Below, one piece after another: positions 1 through 6,227 of a DNA stretch of 7,830 nt. This DNA comes from Candidatus Segatella albertsiae (GTDB lineage Bacteria; Bacteroidota; Bacteroidia; Bacteroidales; Bacteroidaceae). The stretch is taken from contig DKCU01000025.1 in assembly GCA_002451555.1 (NCBI GenBank), forward strand, positions 1 through 7,830, in the 5' to 3' direction. The stretch's first letter is position 1. Every line of letters begins with the position of its first letter. The notes below the pieces were generated by a model. The model was not told the DNA's origin, did no database searches, and saw only the letters and a list, made by a program, of their open reading frames with translations. Both the position numbers and the translations under genes were made by a program.

Positions 1-2
1 AG

Positions 3-41
3 GTTGTGATTCAGCCTAATGGCGGAATCATTATAGAGTAA
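3..41 (+). CDS. Possible 3' end of an upstream gene (partial)
   Basis: Frame 3 is open from the window edge to a TAA at 39-41 and would encode VVIQPNGGIIIE. The other two plus frames stop within 20 bases. The peptide could be the last strand-turn-strand of a protein whose body lies left of the window. Twelve codons are too few to identify a family or exclude chance. If real, it ends 22 nt before the next start on the same strand, so the two genes could be co-transcribed. Confidence 0.2.
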   Translation, partial: VVIQPNGGIIIE

Positions 42-63
42 TTTAAAATCAAATTCCAACAAC

Positions 64-315
64 ATGTCGGTCAGCGTGTTGATGATAAATGACAAAGGGC
101 TGATGCTTTCGGTTCTCGGGGAGGATTATTTTGTTTCTTATAATCGCCTTCCGTGGATGAAAAAAGCACCAGTGTGTGACGTTCTTGATGTCAGAATGTC
201 TGGGGATGATGCCATCGAGTGGCCAAAACTTGATATAGATTTGGAGGTAGATTGTTTGAAGCATCCCGAACGTTATCCTTTGGTGATGAAACGAAATGAA
301 TTCGATTTTGTGTAG
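64..315 (+). CDS. Small DUF2442-like protein
   Basis: An 83-residue soluble acidic protein with no signal peptide or membrane segment. The core (about residues 21-76) has a DYFVSYNRLPW block, then a DVLDV strand, then AIEWPKLDIDLEVD followed by LKHPERYPL. This pattern (aromatic/Arg-Leu-Pro block, then W-x-x-L-D-x-D-L) resembles the DUF2442 family of small Bacteroidota proteins. The assignment is from memory and not a certain family match. DUF2442 genes are often found beside another small gene such as DUF4160 and have been suggested to act like toxin-antitoxin partners; the function is not established, and no partner is visible apart from the possible partial gene just upstream. The start is uncertain: ATG at 64 gives MSVSVLM, ATG at 82 gives MINDKG, and the frame stays open back to 37. 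There is no clear ribosome binding site. It is convergent with clpB. Confidence 0.6.
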   Translation: MSVSVLMINDKGLMLSVLGEDYFVSYNRLPWMKKAPVCDVLDVRMSGDDAIEWPKLDIDLEVDCLKHPERYPLVMKRNEFDFV

Positions 316-355
316 TAATCTGCGGCTCTTTATAAAAGCTAGGTTCGATAAAAAG

Positions 356-484
356 TAGTGGGGGCAATAATATTGAGGGTGTCAAAGAGCCCCCCTCAAT
401 AAAAGTTAGGGGGGCAAAAAGAGCCCCCGTTCAAAATAGTTACGGGGGCTAAAGAGAACACCTCAAAATTATTGAGGGGCACAG
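356..484. repeat. Degenerate ~34-bp tandem repeat with G-run/C-run hairpins
   Basis: Successive units begin near 373, 407, 441 and 472, with a partial unit from 356. Units 1 and 2 share TTRGGG, then AAAGAGCCCCC, then CAAWA, at a 34-base offset; for example AAAGAG lies at 384 and 418. Unit 3 keeps the G-run and TAAAGAG but loses its C-run; unit 4 is only the G-run. The runs form several inverted repeats: TATTGAGGG (371-379) with CCCTCAATA (393-401); GGGGGC (410-415) with GCCCCC (423-428); AGCCCCCGT (422-430) with ACGGGGGCT (442-450), perfect over 9 bp; CCTCAA (461-466) with TTGAGG (472-477). Several pairings exclude one another. It fills most of the space between the converging DUF2442-like gene and clpB. 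Function unknown. Confidence 0.75.
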
Positions 485-489
485 AACCG

Positions 490-541
490 AAAAAAGGTTC
501 CCTCGTTAGGATGTTACTCCTAGCAAGGGAACCTTCTTCTT
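490..541 (-). terminator. Bidirectional intrinsic terminator, mainly for clpB
   Basis: AAGGTTCCCTCGTTAGGA (494-511) pairs with TCCTAGCAAGGGAACCTT (518-535) around a 6-nt loop. The 18-bp stem has one C-A mismatch and one G-T wobble. Read on the minus strand it lies about 50 nt after the clpB stop and is followed by six T (A490-A495 on the plus strand), the arrangement of an intrinsic terminator. On the plus strand it is followed by TTCTTCTT, so it may also stop transcripts arriving from the left. Confidence 0.85.
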
Positions 542-550
542 AGACGATAC

Positions 551-565
551 TCGGTGTTTTACCGA
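551..565. other. Small hairpin in the clpB 3' flank
   Basis: TCGGT (551-555) and ACCGA (561-565) form a 5-bp stem with a GTTTT loop, between the clpB stop and its main terminator. It is too weak to end transcription by itself and could be chance. Confidence 0.3.
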
Positions 566-588
566 ATTATGTATCTTAACCTGTTGAT

Positions 589-3105
589 TTACTGATTCTT
601 AAATACCAATCCTTCAGCCTCTGTATGGTCAATGGTGATAGGCTTTTCACGGCTCACTTCCTCTGACAAGATCTTCTTGCTCAAGTCATTGAGCACGTAG
701 TCTTGGATAGCACGCTTTACAGGACGAGCACCAAACTCTGGGTCGTAACCTACCTCGGCGAGATAAGCGATGGCGGCTGGAGTCCAGCGAAGGTCGAAGC
801 CCTGTGGTTCCAACATCTTCTTCACTCTGTTCATCTGAAGCTCTACGACCTTGGCTATCTGATCCTTGGTCAATGGCTTGAAGGTGATGATGTCGTCGAT
901 ACGGTTCAAGAACTCAGGACGGAACGTCTTCTTCAACATGTCACGGCTTGCGTTGCTGGTCATGATGATGATGGTGTTCTTGAAGTTCACCACTCTGCCC
1001 TTGTTGTCGGTCAAACGACCATCGTCGAGAACCTGGAGCAAGGTGTTGAATACATCTGGGTGAGCCTTCTCTATCTCATCGAAGAGTACCACGCTGTATG
1101 GTTTGCGGCGCACAGCCTCGGTCAATTGACCACCCTCGTCGTAACCTACGTACCCCGGAGGCGCACCAATCAAACGAGTAACACTGAACTTCTCTTGATA
1201 CTCACTCATATCAATTCTCGTCATCATCGACTCGTCATTGAAGAGGTATTCGGCGAGAGCCTTGGCAAGCTCGGTTTTACCTACACCGGTGGTACCGAGG
1301 AAGATGAACGAGGCGATAGGACGCTTAGGGTCTTGCAATCCCGCACGACTGCGGCGCACGGCATCGCTCACGGCTGTGATAGCCTCGTCCTGACCGATGA
1401 CACGCTTGTGGAGCTCCTCCTCCAAGTGGAGCAGTTTCTCACGCTCGCTCTGCATCATACGGCTCACAGGTATTCCAGTCCAGCGACTTACCACCTCGGC
1501 AATATCGTCGGCGGTTACTTCCTCACGAACCATCGCTGCACCGCCCTGGGTACTCTTCAGTTGCTCCTGAATCTTCTTGATGTCGTCTTCAAGAGCCTTC
1601 AACTTAGAGTAGCGAATCTCGGCTACACGCTCGTAGTTGCCCTCACGCTCCATGCGCTCAGCCTCAAACTTGAGATTCTCCATCTCTTGCTTGTCTTGCT
1701 GAATCTTGTTGACGAGTGCCTTCTCGCCTTCCCACTTAGCACGGAAGTCGTGTTCCTTGTCCTTCAGTTCGGCAATCTCCTTGTCGAGTTGCTGAATCTT
1801 AGGCTGGTCGTTCTCACGCTTGATGGCCTCGCGTTCGATTTCGAGTTGCTTCAAGTGGCGGGTAATCTCATCGAGTTCCTCTGGCACGGAGTCACGCTCC
1901 ATACGGAGCTTAGCTGCTGCCTCATCCATCAGGTCGATGGCCTTGTCTGGGAGGAAGCGGTCAGAGATGTAACGCTCTGATAGCTTGACGGCTGCGATAC
2001 AAGCGTCGTCCTGGATACGCACCTTGTGGTGGTTCTCGTAACGCTCCTTAATACCACGGAGGATGCTGATGGCATCCACCTCGTCAGGCTCGTTGACCAT
2101 GACGGTCTGGAATCGACGCTCCAGCGCCTTGTCCTTCTCGAAATACTTCTGATACTCGTTGAGGGTAGTGGCACCGATGGCTCTCAACTCGCCACGAGCC
2201 AAGGCAGGCTTCAAGATGTTGGCTGCATCCATGGCACCTTCGCCACCGCCTGCACCTACGAGGGTATGAATCTCATCGATGAAGAGGATGATGTTGCCGT
2301 TGGCGTTGGTTACCTCCTTGATGACGCTCTTCAAGCGCTCCTCGAACTCACCTTTGTACTTGGCACCGGCAACCAGTGCGCCCATGTCGAGCGAATAGAG
2401 TTGCTTGTTCTTCAAGTTCTCAGGCACATCGCCTCTGACGATACGCTCTGCCAAGCCCTCCACGATGGCGGTCTTACCCGTACCAGGCTCACCGATCAAG
2501 ATAGGGTTGTTCTTGGTACGGCGAGAAAGAATCTGAAGCACACGGCGAATCTCCTCGTCACGACCGATTACAGGGTCGAGCTTGCCACTGCGGGCTTGCT
2601 CCACGAGGTTCTTGGCGTACTTCTCGAGGCTCTGGTAGTTCTCGTCGGCACTCTGGCTCTTCACGTTCTGACCTTGTCTCAACTCCTTGATGGCAGAGAG
2701 CATGTCCTTCTCGTTGGCGCCAGCGTCCTTGAGGATGCGAGCGGCGGTAGAATTACCTTTGACGATGGCGAGCAGGATAGGCTCCACACTCACGAACTCA
2801 TCGCCCATCTTCTTTGCCATGTCCTCTGCGCCTATGAGAATCTGATTGGTATCATTAGAGAGGTATGGCTGTGCTGCGCCTTGCACACGAGGCAGGTGCT
2901 GCATCTCCTGACGCAAGAGCATGGCTATCTGGTTAGCGTTCATGCCGAGCTTCTGGAAGATATAGTTGGTTACATCAGGTGCTTTCTCGATGATACCGCT
3001 GAGAAGATGCACCGGTTCGATGGTCTGCTGACCATTTCGCTGCGCAGTGTTCACGGCGGCTTGCACTGCTTCTTGCGCCTTGATTGTAAATTTGTCGAAT
3101 GTCAT
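589..3105 (-). CDS. clpB: ATP-dependent protein disaggregase ClpB (Hsp100)
   Basis: An 838-residue cytoplasmic hexameric AAA+ chaperone that, with DnaK, pulls polypeptides out of aggregates after heat or other stress. Order: Clp N-domain (1-145); first ATPase domain with Walker A GEPGTGKT (205-212), pore loop KYKGEF around Y250, Walker B LFIDE (D277, E278) and arginine pair R330-R331; coiled-coil middle domain (about 405-525), whose presence separates ClpB from ClpA and ClpC; second ATPase domain with Walker A GTTGVGKT (604-611), pore loop GYVGY (651-655), Walker B VLFDE (D676, E677), sensor-1 N718, R735 and sensor-2 GAR (792-794). Walker A of domain 2 has Thr where Pro is usual. Between sensor-1 and FRPEF there are only 9 residues, against about 29 in E. 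coli ClpB, which accounts for the short total length (E. coli 857). The start is supported by AAAGGAG 9 nt upstream. Transcribed singly, judging from a 254-nt gap upstream and a terminator downstream. Confidence 0.97.
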   Translation of the reverse strand: MTFDKFTIKAQEAVQAAVNTAQRNGQQTIEPVHLLSGIIEKAPDVTNYIFQKLGMNANQIAMLLRQEMQHLPRVQGAAQPYLSNDTNQILIGAEDMAKKMGDEFVSVEPILLAIVKGNSTAARILKDAGANEKDMLSAIKELRQGQNVKSQSADENYQSLEKYAKNLVEQARSGKLDPVIGRDEEIRRVLQILSRRTKNNPILIGEPGTGKTAIVEGLAERIVRGDVPENLKNKQLYSLDMGALVAGAKYKGEFEERLKSVIKEVTNANGNIILFIDEIHTLVGAGGGEGAMDAANILKPALARGELRAIGATTLNEYQKYFEKDKALERRFQTVMVNEPDEVDAISILRGIKERYENHHKVRIQDDACIAAVKLSERYISDRFLPDKAIDLMDEAAAKLRMERDSVPEELDEITRHLKQLEIEREAIKRENDQPKIQQLDKEIAELKDKEHDFRAKWEGEKALVNKIQQDKQEMENLKFEAERMEREGNYERVAEIRYSKLKALEDDIKKIQEQLKSTQGGAAMVREEVTADDIAEVVSRWTGIPVSRMMQSEREKLLHLEEELHKRVIGQDEAITAVSDAVRRSRAGLQDPKRPIASFIFLGTTGVGKTELAKALAEYLFNDESMMTRIDMSEYQEKFSVTRLIGAPPGYVGYDEGGQLTEAVRRKPYSVVLFDEIEKAHPDVFNTLLQVLDDGRLTDNKGRVVNFKNTIIIMTSNASRDMLKKTFRPEFLNRIDDIITFKPLTKDQIAKVVELQMNRVKKMLEPQGFDLRWTPAAIAYLAEVGYDPEFGARPVKRAIQDYVLNDLSKKILSEEVSREKPITIDHTEAEGLVFKNQ

Positions 3106-3114
3106 ATCTTTAAT

Positions 3115-3121
3115 CTCCTTT
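3115..3121 (-). promoter_or_regulatory. Shine-Dalgarno site of clpB
   Basis: On the minus strand AAAGGAG lies 9 nt before the clpB ATG. This is a near-perfect Shine-Dalgarno sequence, unusual here: the other genes have A-rich or weak leaders. It fixes the start at 3105 and suggests strong translation. Confidence 0.75.
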
Positions 3122-3359
3122 CTTAGTTAATTATTTTCGTTGTTGATTTATTGCGTTGCTTCAGCTTTTCCGTTTTCATGAGGGATGGGCAAAGGCATGT
3201 TTCCATGCTTTCGTCCGTGCTCTCATTTTTAGCTTTCAGCTTTCGTTGGAGATTTAAGCGAATTATGTGCCGAGATGTAAAAATCTGACAAAATGTCTTG
3301 AATATTAGGCGCTTGTTGCTTTTTGAAGACGATTTTTGTGTCAAAATGACGGAATGGGG
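3122..3359. other. Non-coding leader region upstream of clpB
   Basis: The 238 bases between clpB and the gene upstream show no convincing gene. On the minus strand it holds a small hairpin, GCATG-GAAA-CATGC (plus 3195-3208), extended by AAA/TTT with one bulge, and a direct repeat of GAAAGCT (3231-3244). A weak promoter candidate, TTTG followed 23 nt later by TAATTCGC, matches the Bacteroidota consensus poorly. No CIRCE-type heat-shock operator (TTAGCACTC with GAGTGCTAA) is present. The clpB promoter presumably lies here but I cannot place it. Confidence 0.5.
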
Positions 3360-4916
3360 CTATTCTATCACCCAGTCCGTGATATTTCCCGTCGTGCCAT
3401 CGAAGTTGATGCCCACCTTGGTAATCGGCTTGCCGCTGAGGGCGAAACGCTGGCGGTAATCCTTGAGGTTGATTTGTTGCATCGCCGCCTGTGCATCCTT
3501 GTTGAGCTTCAGCTCGATGATGTAGAGGTCGGTCTTGGTCAAGAGAACGATGTCAACCCTGCCTTTGGGTGTATGTACCTCCACATCCACGAGGTAGTCG
3601 GTGAGGAGGGTGAAGATGATGAACAACATCTGCTGGTAATGCCCCTCGTAGTTGGTCACGTTGCAGTAAGGTATCGTGCCAAGGAAGGTTTGGAGGAGCT
3701 GCAAGGCTCCATCCATGTCTTGCTTGTCGAGTGCCTGGGCGATGCGACGAGCCGTATTGGTGGTGGCAAGCGTGTTCTGGGTGACGTATGATGGGATGAG
3801 CGACTTGGTCAAGCCCACTCTTACTTCCTTGTTAGGAATGTCGAGGGTATAATAATTGTAGTCCTCGTTGTAATCCTTGATGGTGATGTAACCGCTCTGA
3901 TAGAGCAATGGCATGATGGTCGTCATATTTTCTGTTGGAGCATCAAACTCGCTGGCATCGGCTTCCACCCTCGTGATGTCGGTTGGTTGAACATCATAAT
4001 GGCGCATCATATTGATAAGGTAAGTAGGAGTACCCGATGAGAACCAATAAGAGCCAAACTTCTTCTCATTGAAGCAATTCAGCAAGCTGTAAGGATTGAA
4101 AATGTCAGGCGACTCGGCGGTAAAGTGGTATCCATCGTAATACTCTTTGAGTTTGTCGATGGCTTGTTCCTTGGTAATTCCTCTTTTCTCAGCCAATTCT
4201 TCTATGTCTTCCGACATTTGGGTCAATAGTTCCTCCTTGGTGATGCCGCAGATTCCAGCGTAATCGTCGTTCATGGAGAGCAAGGTGATGTTGTTCAGCT
4301 CGCTGAAGATGCTGACTTGTGAGAACTTGGTGATGCCTGTGAGGAAAACGAAGCGGAGGTATGGCTCGTTATCCTTCAGGGGGCTGTAGAAGTTGCGCAT
4401 CACATTGCGAAGTTCTTTTAATTTGTCTTCATCATGGGCGACGTCTAACAATGGTGCGTCGTACTCGTCGATGAGCACGACCACTTGCTTCCCAGTCTTC
4501 TTGTAGATGGTAGTGATGAGTTCTATCAGACGGTTGTTGGCGCCAATGGCAGGTTTGTCGATTCCCCACACTTCTTCCCATTCAGCCAACCGATAGCTCA
4601 AATATTGCTCTAAGCCCTCTTTGTCCATGTGCTTTCCACCTGCCATGCTGAAAAGCAGCACGGGGTATTCCGTCCATTCTTGCTCCAGATTCTCGATGGC
4701 AAGTCCTTTGAACAAGTCTTTCTTGCCCTCGAAATAGCTTTTGAGGGTAGAGACCAGCAGGGATTTTCCGAAACGGCGAGGTCGTGCCAAGAAGAAATAG
4801 GTACCACTGGTATGGGTCATGTGGTAGATGTATTCCGTCTTGTCGATGTAGAGCTTGTCTTCCTTGCGGATTCGCTCGAAAGTCTGTATTCCCAAAGGAT
4901 ATAATTTTCTTGCCAT
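3360..4916 (-). CDS. AAA-ATPase-like protein with C-terminal PD-(D/E)XK nuclease-fold domain
   Basis: A 518-residue protein of a family (AAA-ATPase_like, PF09820, plus PDDEXK_9, PF08011) that is abundant and multi-copy in Bacteroidales. The N-terminal part (about 5-285) holds a P-loop-like ARPRRFGKSLL (44-54, K51 S52), a Walker B VVVLIDEYD (145-153, D150 E151) and the family block TGITKFSQVSIFSELNN (193-209). The C-terminal part has the nuclease-fold signature: E446, then GRVDI with D455, then IIELK with E468 and K470, so the D-E-K triad is intact. No membrane segment or signal peptide. The cellular role of the family is not established; roles in mobile DNA or defence are guesses. It starts at ATG 4916, 33 nt after the HxlR gene stops, so read-through from that gene is likely. 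No strong ribosome binding site; a TTTTAA-ATG-TTAAAA palindrome (4926-4940) lies in the gap. Confidence 0.9.
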   Translation of the reverse strand: MARKLYPLGIQTFERIRKEDKLYIDKTEYIYHMTHTSGTYFFLARPRRFGKSLLVSTLKSYFEGKKDLFKGLAIENLEQEWTEYPVLLFSMAGGKHMDKEGLEQYLSYRLAEWEEVWGIDKPAIGANNRLIELITTIYKKTGKQVVVLIDEYDAPLLDVAHDEDKLKELRNVMRNFYSPLKDNEPYLRFVFLTGITKFSQVSIFSELNNITLLSMNDDYAGICGITKEELLTQMSEDIEELAEKRGITKEQAIDKLKEYYDGYHFTAESPDIFNPYSLLNCFNEKKFGSYWFSSGTPTYLINMMRHYDVQPTDITRVEADASEFDAPTENMTTIMPLLYQSGYITIKDYNEDYNYYTLDIPNKEVRVGLTKSLIPSYVTQNTLATTNTARRIAQALDKQDMDGALQLLQTFLGTIPYCNVTNYEGHYQQMLFIIFTLLTDYLVDVEVHTPKGRVDIVLLTKTDLYIIELKLNKDAQAAMQQINLKDYRQRFALSGKPITKVGINFDGTTGNITDWVIE

Positions 4917-4949
4917 AGTCTTCTGTTTTAAATGTTAAAATTATTCTTC

Positions 4950-5312
4950 TTATGCCGTAGCCTTGCTTCTGTCCTTCAATATCCCAGCCATGTTGTCTTG
5001 TGCCCACGCTATCATGCTCTCTACCAAGGGGAGAAACGAGCGGGCACGGTCGGTAAGCGAGTATTCCACTCTTGGCGGAACCTCGGCATAGACTTGTCGG
5101 GTTACGAAGCCATCTGCCTCCAGCGAGCGGAGGGTAGAGGTCAGGACCTTTTGCGAGATGTCGGGGATGGCTCGGTTGAGGGCATTGAAACGGATGCTAT
5201 CGCTCTGGTGCATCACGTAGATGACCAGCAACGACCACTTGCTGCAAATGTGTGCCAAGACGTTGCGGATGGGGCAGTCTTGGATGATTTCGTCTGTTAT
5301 CTGATTGCTCAT
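4950..5312 (-). CDS. HxlR-family winged-helix transcriptional regulator
   Basis: A 120-residue DNA-binding protein counted from ATG 5312. HxlR regulators are small dimeric winged-helix proteins; several (YodB, HypR) sense quinones, aldehydes or disulfide stress through a cysteine near the N-terminus. Visible features: CPIRNVL at residues 13-19 (C13 at the position of the usual CP motif), SKWSLLVIYVM (helix 1), RFNALNRAIPDISQKVLTSTL (recognition region, about 41-61), LEADGFVTRQVYAEVPPRVEYSLT (wing, about 64-87) and a C-terminal dimer helix. A second cysteine, C23, replaces the common Gly before SKW. A TTG at 5342 would add ten residues but lies inside the -7 promoter element, so ATG 5312 is preferred. 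It is divergent from the cupin gene, which it probably regulates; operator-like repeats overlap its own promoter. Confidence 0.92.
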   Translation of the reverse strand: MSNQITDEIIQDCPIRNVLAHICSKWSLLVIYVMHQSDSIRFNALNRAIPDISQKVLTSTLRSLEADGFVTRQVYAEVPPRVEYSLTDRARSFLPLVESMIAWAQDNMAGILKDRSKATA

Positions 5313-5339
5313 AATTGATTTATTTTCAATATTAGTATG

Positions 5340-5347
5340 CAAAAGTA
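5340..5347 (-). promoter_or_regulatory. Promoter -7 element of the HxlR gene
   Basis: The minus strand reads TACTTTTG, an exact match to the Bacteroidota -7 consensus TAnnTTTG, 27 nt before the ATG at 5312. The -33 element is weak: ATTG (plus 5364-5367) at a short spacing of 16 nt. The half-site GTAACTAA (5345-5352) overlaps this box, consistent with autoregulation. Confidence 0.6.
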
Positions 5348-5426
5348 ACTAACTTTCTTGAAACAATGTAATATTCAAAGTTAAAGTAATTTAAATCGCC
5401 CAATACTTACTCTTTGATAATCAGCA

Positions 5427-5448
5427 TTAGTTACCTCTGGGTAAGTAA
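5427..5448. promoter_or_regulatory. Candidate HxlR operator (imperfect inverted repeat)
   Basis: TTAGTTACC (5427-5435), spacer TCTG, then GGTAAGTAA (5440-5448) form a 9-bp inverted repeat with one mismatch. The same TTAGTTAC 8-mer occurs in opposite orientation on the HxlR promoter (5345-5352), and TACTTAC appears again at 5404-5410. Repeated half-sites between a regulator and its divergent neighbour suggest binding by that regulator. The perfect palindrome CCACGTGG (5450-5457) lies directly downstream, just before the cupin -33 element. Binding is inferred. Confidence 0.5.
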
Positions 5449-5466
5449 CCCACGTGGAAGTTCCCT

Positions 5467-5498
5467 CTTGCAGGAATGGAAAAATCGTGGTACTTTTG
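5467..5498 (+). promoter_or_regulatory. Promoter of the cupin gene
   Basis: CTTG (5467-5470) as the -33 element, a 20-nt spacer, and TACTTTTG (5491-5498) matching the Bacteroidota -7 consensus exactly. Transcription would start near 5504, giving a leader of about 90 nt. The likely start region carries a CGTCA-AA-TGACG inverted repeat (5502-5513). Confidence 0.75.
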
Positions 5499-5501
5499 CA
5501 C

Positions 5502-5571
5502 CGTCAAATGACGATAAGATGTCGGATTGTTAAGGACGATAAAGTTTCAAAAATACAAGTTTTCAAAAATA
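5502..5571 (+). repeat. Short repeats in the cupin mRNA leader
   Basis: The leader holds CGTCA-AA-TGACG (5502-5513), GACGATAA twice (5510-5517 and 5535-5542) and TTTCAAAAATA twice (5545-5555 and 5561-5571), the last pair inside a ~15-bp tandem duplication. The rest before the ATG is A/T-rich with no Shine-Dalgarno sequence, normal for this phylum. Confidence 0.5.
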
Positions 5572-5596
5572 AGAACAAGATTAAATATTTTAAGCA

Positions 5597-6046
5597 ATGA
5601 AAGAGACAAAGACTATTATCAAGGCAGAGAATGTGACAGCCGTAGATTTCGGCAAGTTGAGCGATTTGAACGAGTACGTGTTGGAGATGGGACCAGAGAT
5701 TAAAATCCCTGGCAAGGTATTCGGAGGCGCATTGGTTGGCGCAACGGGTGGTGAGTTCTCCTTCCAGTCGTTCGCTCCTGGCACAGAGACAGGCTTCCTC
5801 CATACCCACAAGAACCACGAGGAGTTGTATTTCTTCCTCAGTGGCAAGGGCGAGTTCCAGGTGGATGGCAAGGTGTTCCCTATCACAGAGGGAAGCGTGG
5901 TTAGAGTGGCTCCTGATGGCAAGCGCTCCGTTCGCAACAACGGCACGGAACCATTGGTGATGCTCTGCGTGCAGTATCGTGGTGCTACATTCACAGAAGA
6001 GGATGCCACTGATGGCGTTATCTTGAACGAGAAAGTAAATTGGTAA
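5597..6046 (+). CDS. Single-domain cupin protein
   Basis: A 149-residue cytoplasmic protein of the cupin_2 type: a small beta-barrel, often metal-binding, acting as an enzyme, isomerase or sensor. Cupin motif 1 is clear: H69-x-H71-x4-E76-x6-G83 within FLHTHKNHEELYFFLSGKGE. Motif 2 is GSVVRVAPDGKRSVRNNGTEPL (from G99), where the usual metal-binding His after PxG is Ser (S111) and N115 is kept. Metal binding may therefore rely on three ligands or be altered; related cupins with a PDGxR-type motif 2 exist, so this need not be decay. About 50 residues precede the barrel. No substrate can be inferred. The gene is alone between its own promoter (5491-5498) and terminator (6094-6146) and divergent from the HxlR regulator, suggesting an inducible single-gene unit. 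Confidence 0.9.
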   Translation: MKETKTIIKAENVTAVDFGKLSDLNEYVLEMGPEIKIPGKVFGGALVGATGGEFSFQSFAPGTETGFLHTHKNHEELYFFLSGKGEFQVDGKVFPITEGSVVRVAPDGKRSVRNNGTEPLVMLCVQYRGATFTEEDATDGVILNEKVNW

Positions 6047-6093
6047 ATCTTAAAAATACACGCAAAAACGTGGGGTAAGACCGATGTAATCAT

Positions 6094-6146
6094 GTCCTAA
6101 GTCTTGGAACTTATATTTCTTGGGCTTAGGACTTTTTGTTTTTTTT
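6094..6146 (+). terminator. Intrinsic terminator of the cupin gene
   Basis: GTCCTAAGTCT (6094-6104) pairs with GGGCTTAGGAC (6122-6132) in an 11-bp stem with two G-T wobbles and a 17-nt loop, followed by TTTTTGTTTTTTTT (6133-6146). It sits 48 nt after the cupin stop. There is no T-run on the other strand, so it works only in the plus direction. Confidence 0.9.
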
Positions 6147-6165
6147 AGATGTAGTTTAGATGTAG
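6144..6165. repeat. 11-bp tandem duplication
   Basis: TTTAGATGTAG occurs twice without a gap (6144-6154 and 6155-6165), starting in the terminator T-run and running into the next hairpin. Confidence 0.8.
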
Positions 6166-6198
6166 TCTTGGTATGTGTAATAAATGCACATGCCAAGA
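6166..6198. other. 12-bp hairpin at the 3' end of the radical SAM operon
   Basis: TCTTGGTATGTG (6166-6177) pairs with CACATGCCAAGA (6187-6198) around a 9-nt loop. The stem has one G-T wobble on the plus strand (A-C on the minus strand). It lies 29 nt past the radical SAM stop. No T-run follows it on the minus strand, so it is not a standard terminator there; it could protect the mRNA 3' end or act with a factor. Confidence 0.6.
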
Positions 6199-6227
6199 AG
6201 TTTTGGACGAAGGAATGCCATCAGGCT

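Noticed and set aside
360..479. G-quadruplex from the G-runs
   Set aside because: The runs are about 15-45 bases apart and alternate with C-runs, so duplex hairpins are more likely.
589..3105. ClpA or ClpC instead of ClpB
   Set aside because: A full coiled-coil middle domain is present, as in ClpB; ClpA lacks it and ClpC has a much shorter one. The ClpP-binding loop was not seen.
703..3126. Two long plus-strand open frames (425 and 366 codons) opposite clpB
   Set aside because: They are antisense shadows of a certain clpB gene, caused by its codon bias; the proteins are Leu/Val/His-rich with no domain.
3123..3344. 73-residue minus-strand ORF upstream of clpB
   Set aside because: Lys/Ser/Thr-rich low-information peptide in the AT-rich leader, no recognisable motif, and it overlaps the clpB ribosome binding site.
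3122..3359. Heat-shock operator (CIRCE) for clpB
   Set aside because: No TTAGCACTC/GAGTGCTAA inverted repeat is present on either strand.
3336..3791. Plus-strand ORF of 151 codons
   Set aside because: Antisense to the well-supported PD-(D/E)XK domain of the minus-strand gene.
5313..5342. Longer HxlR protein starting at TTG 5342
   Set aside because: The TTG is part of the TACTTTTG promoter element; ATG 5312 gives the normal family N-terminus.
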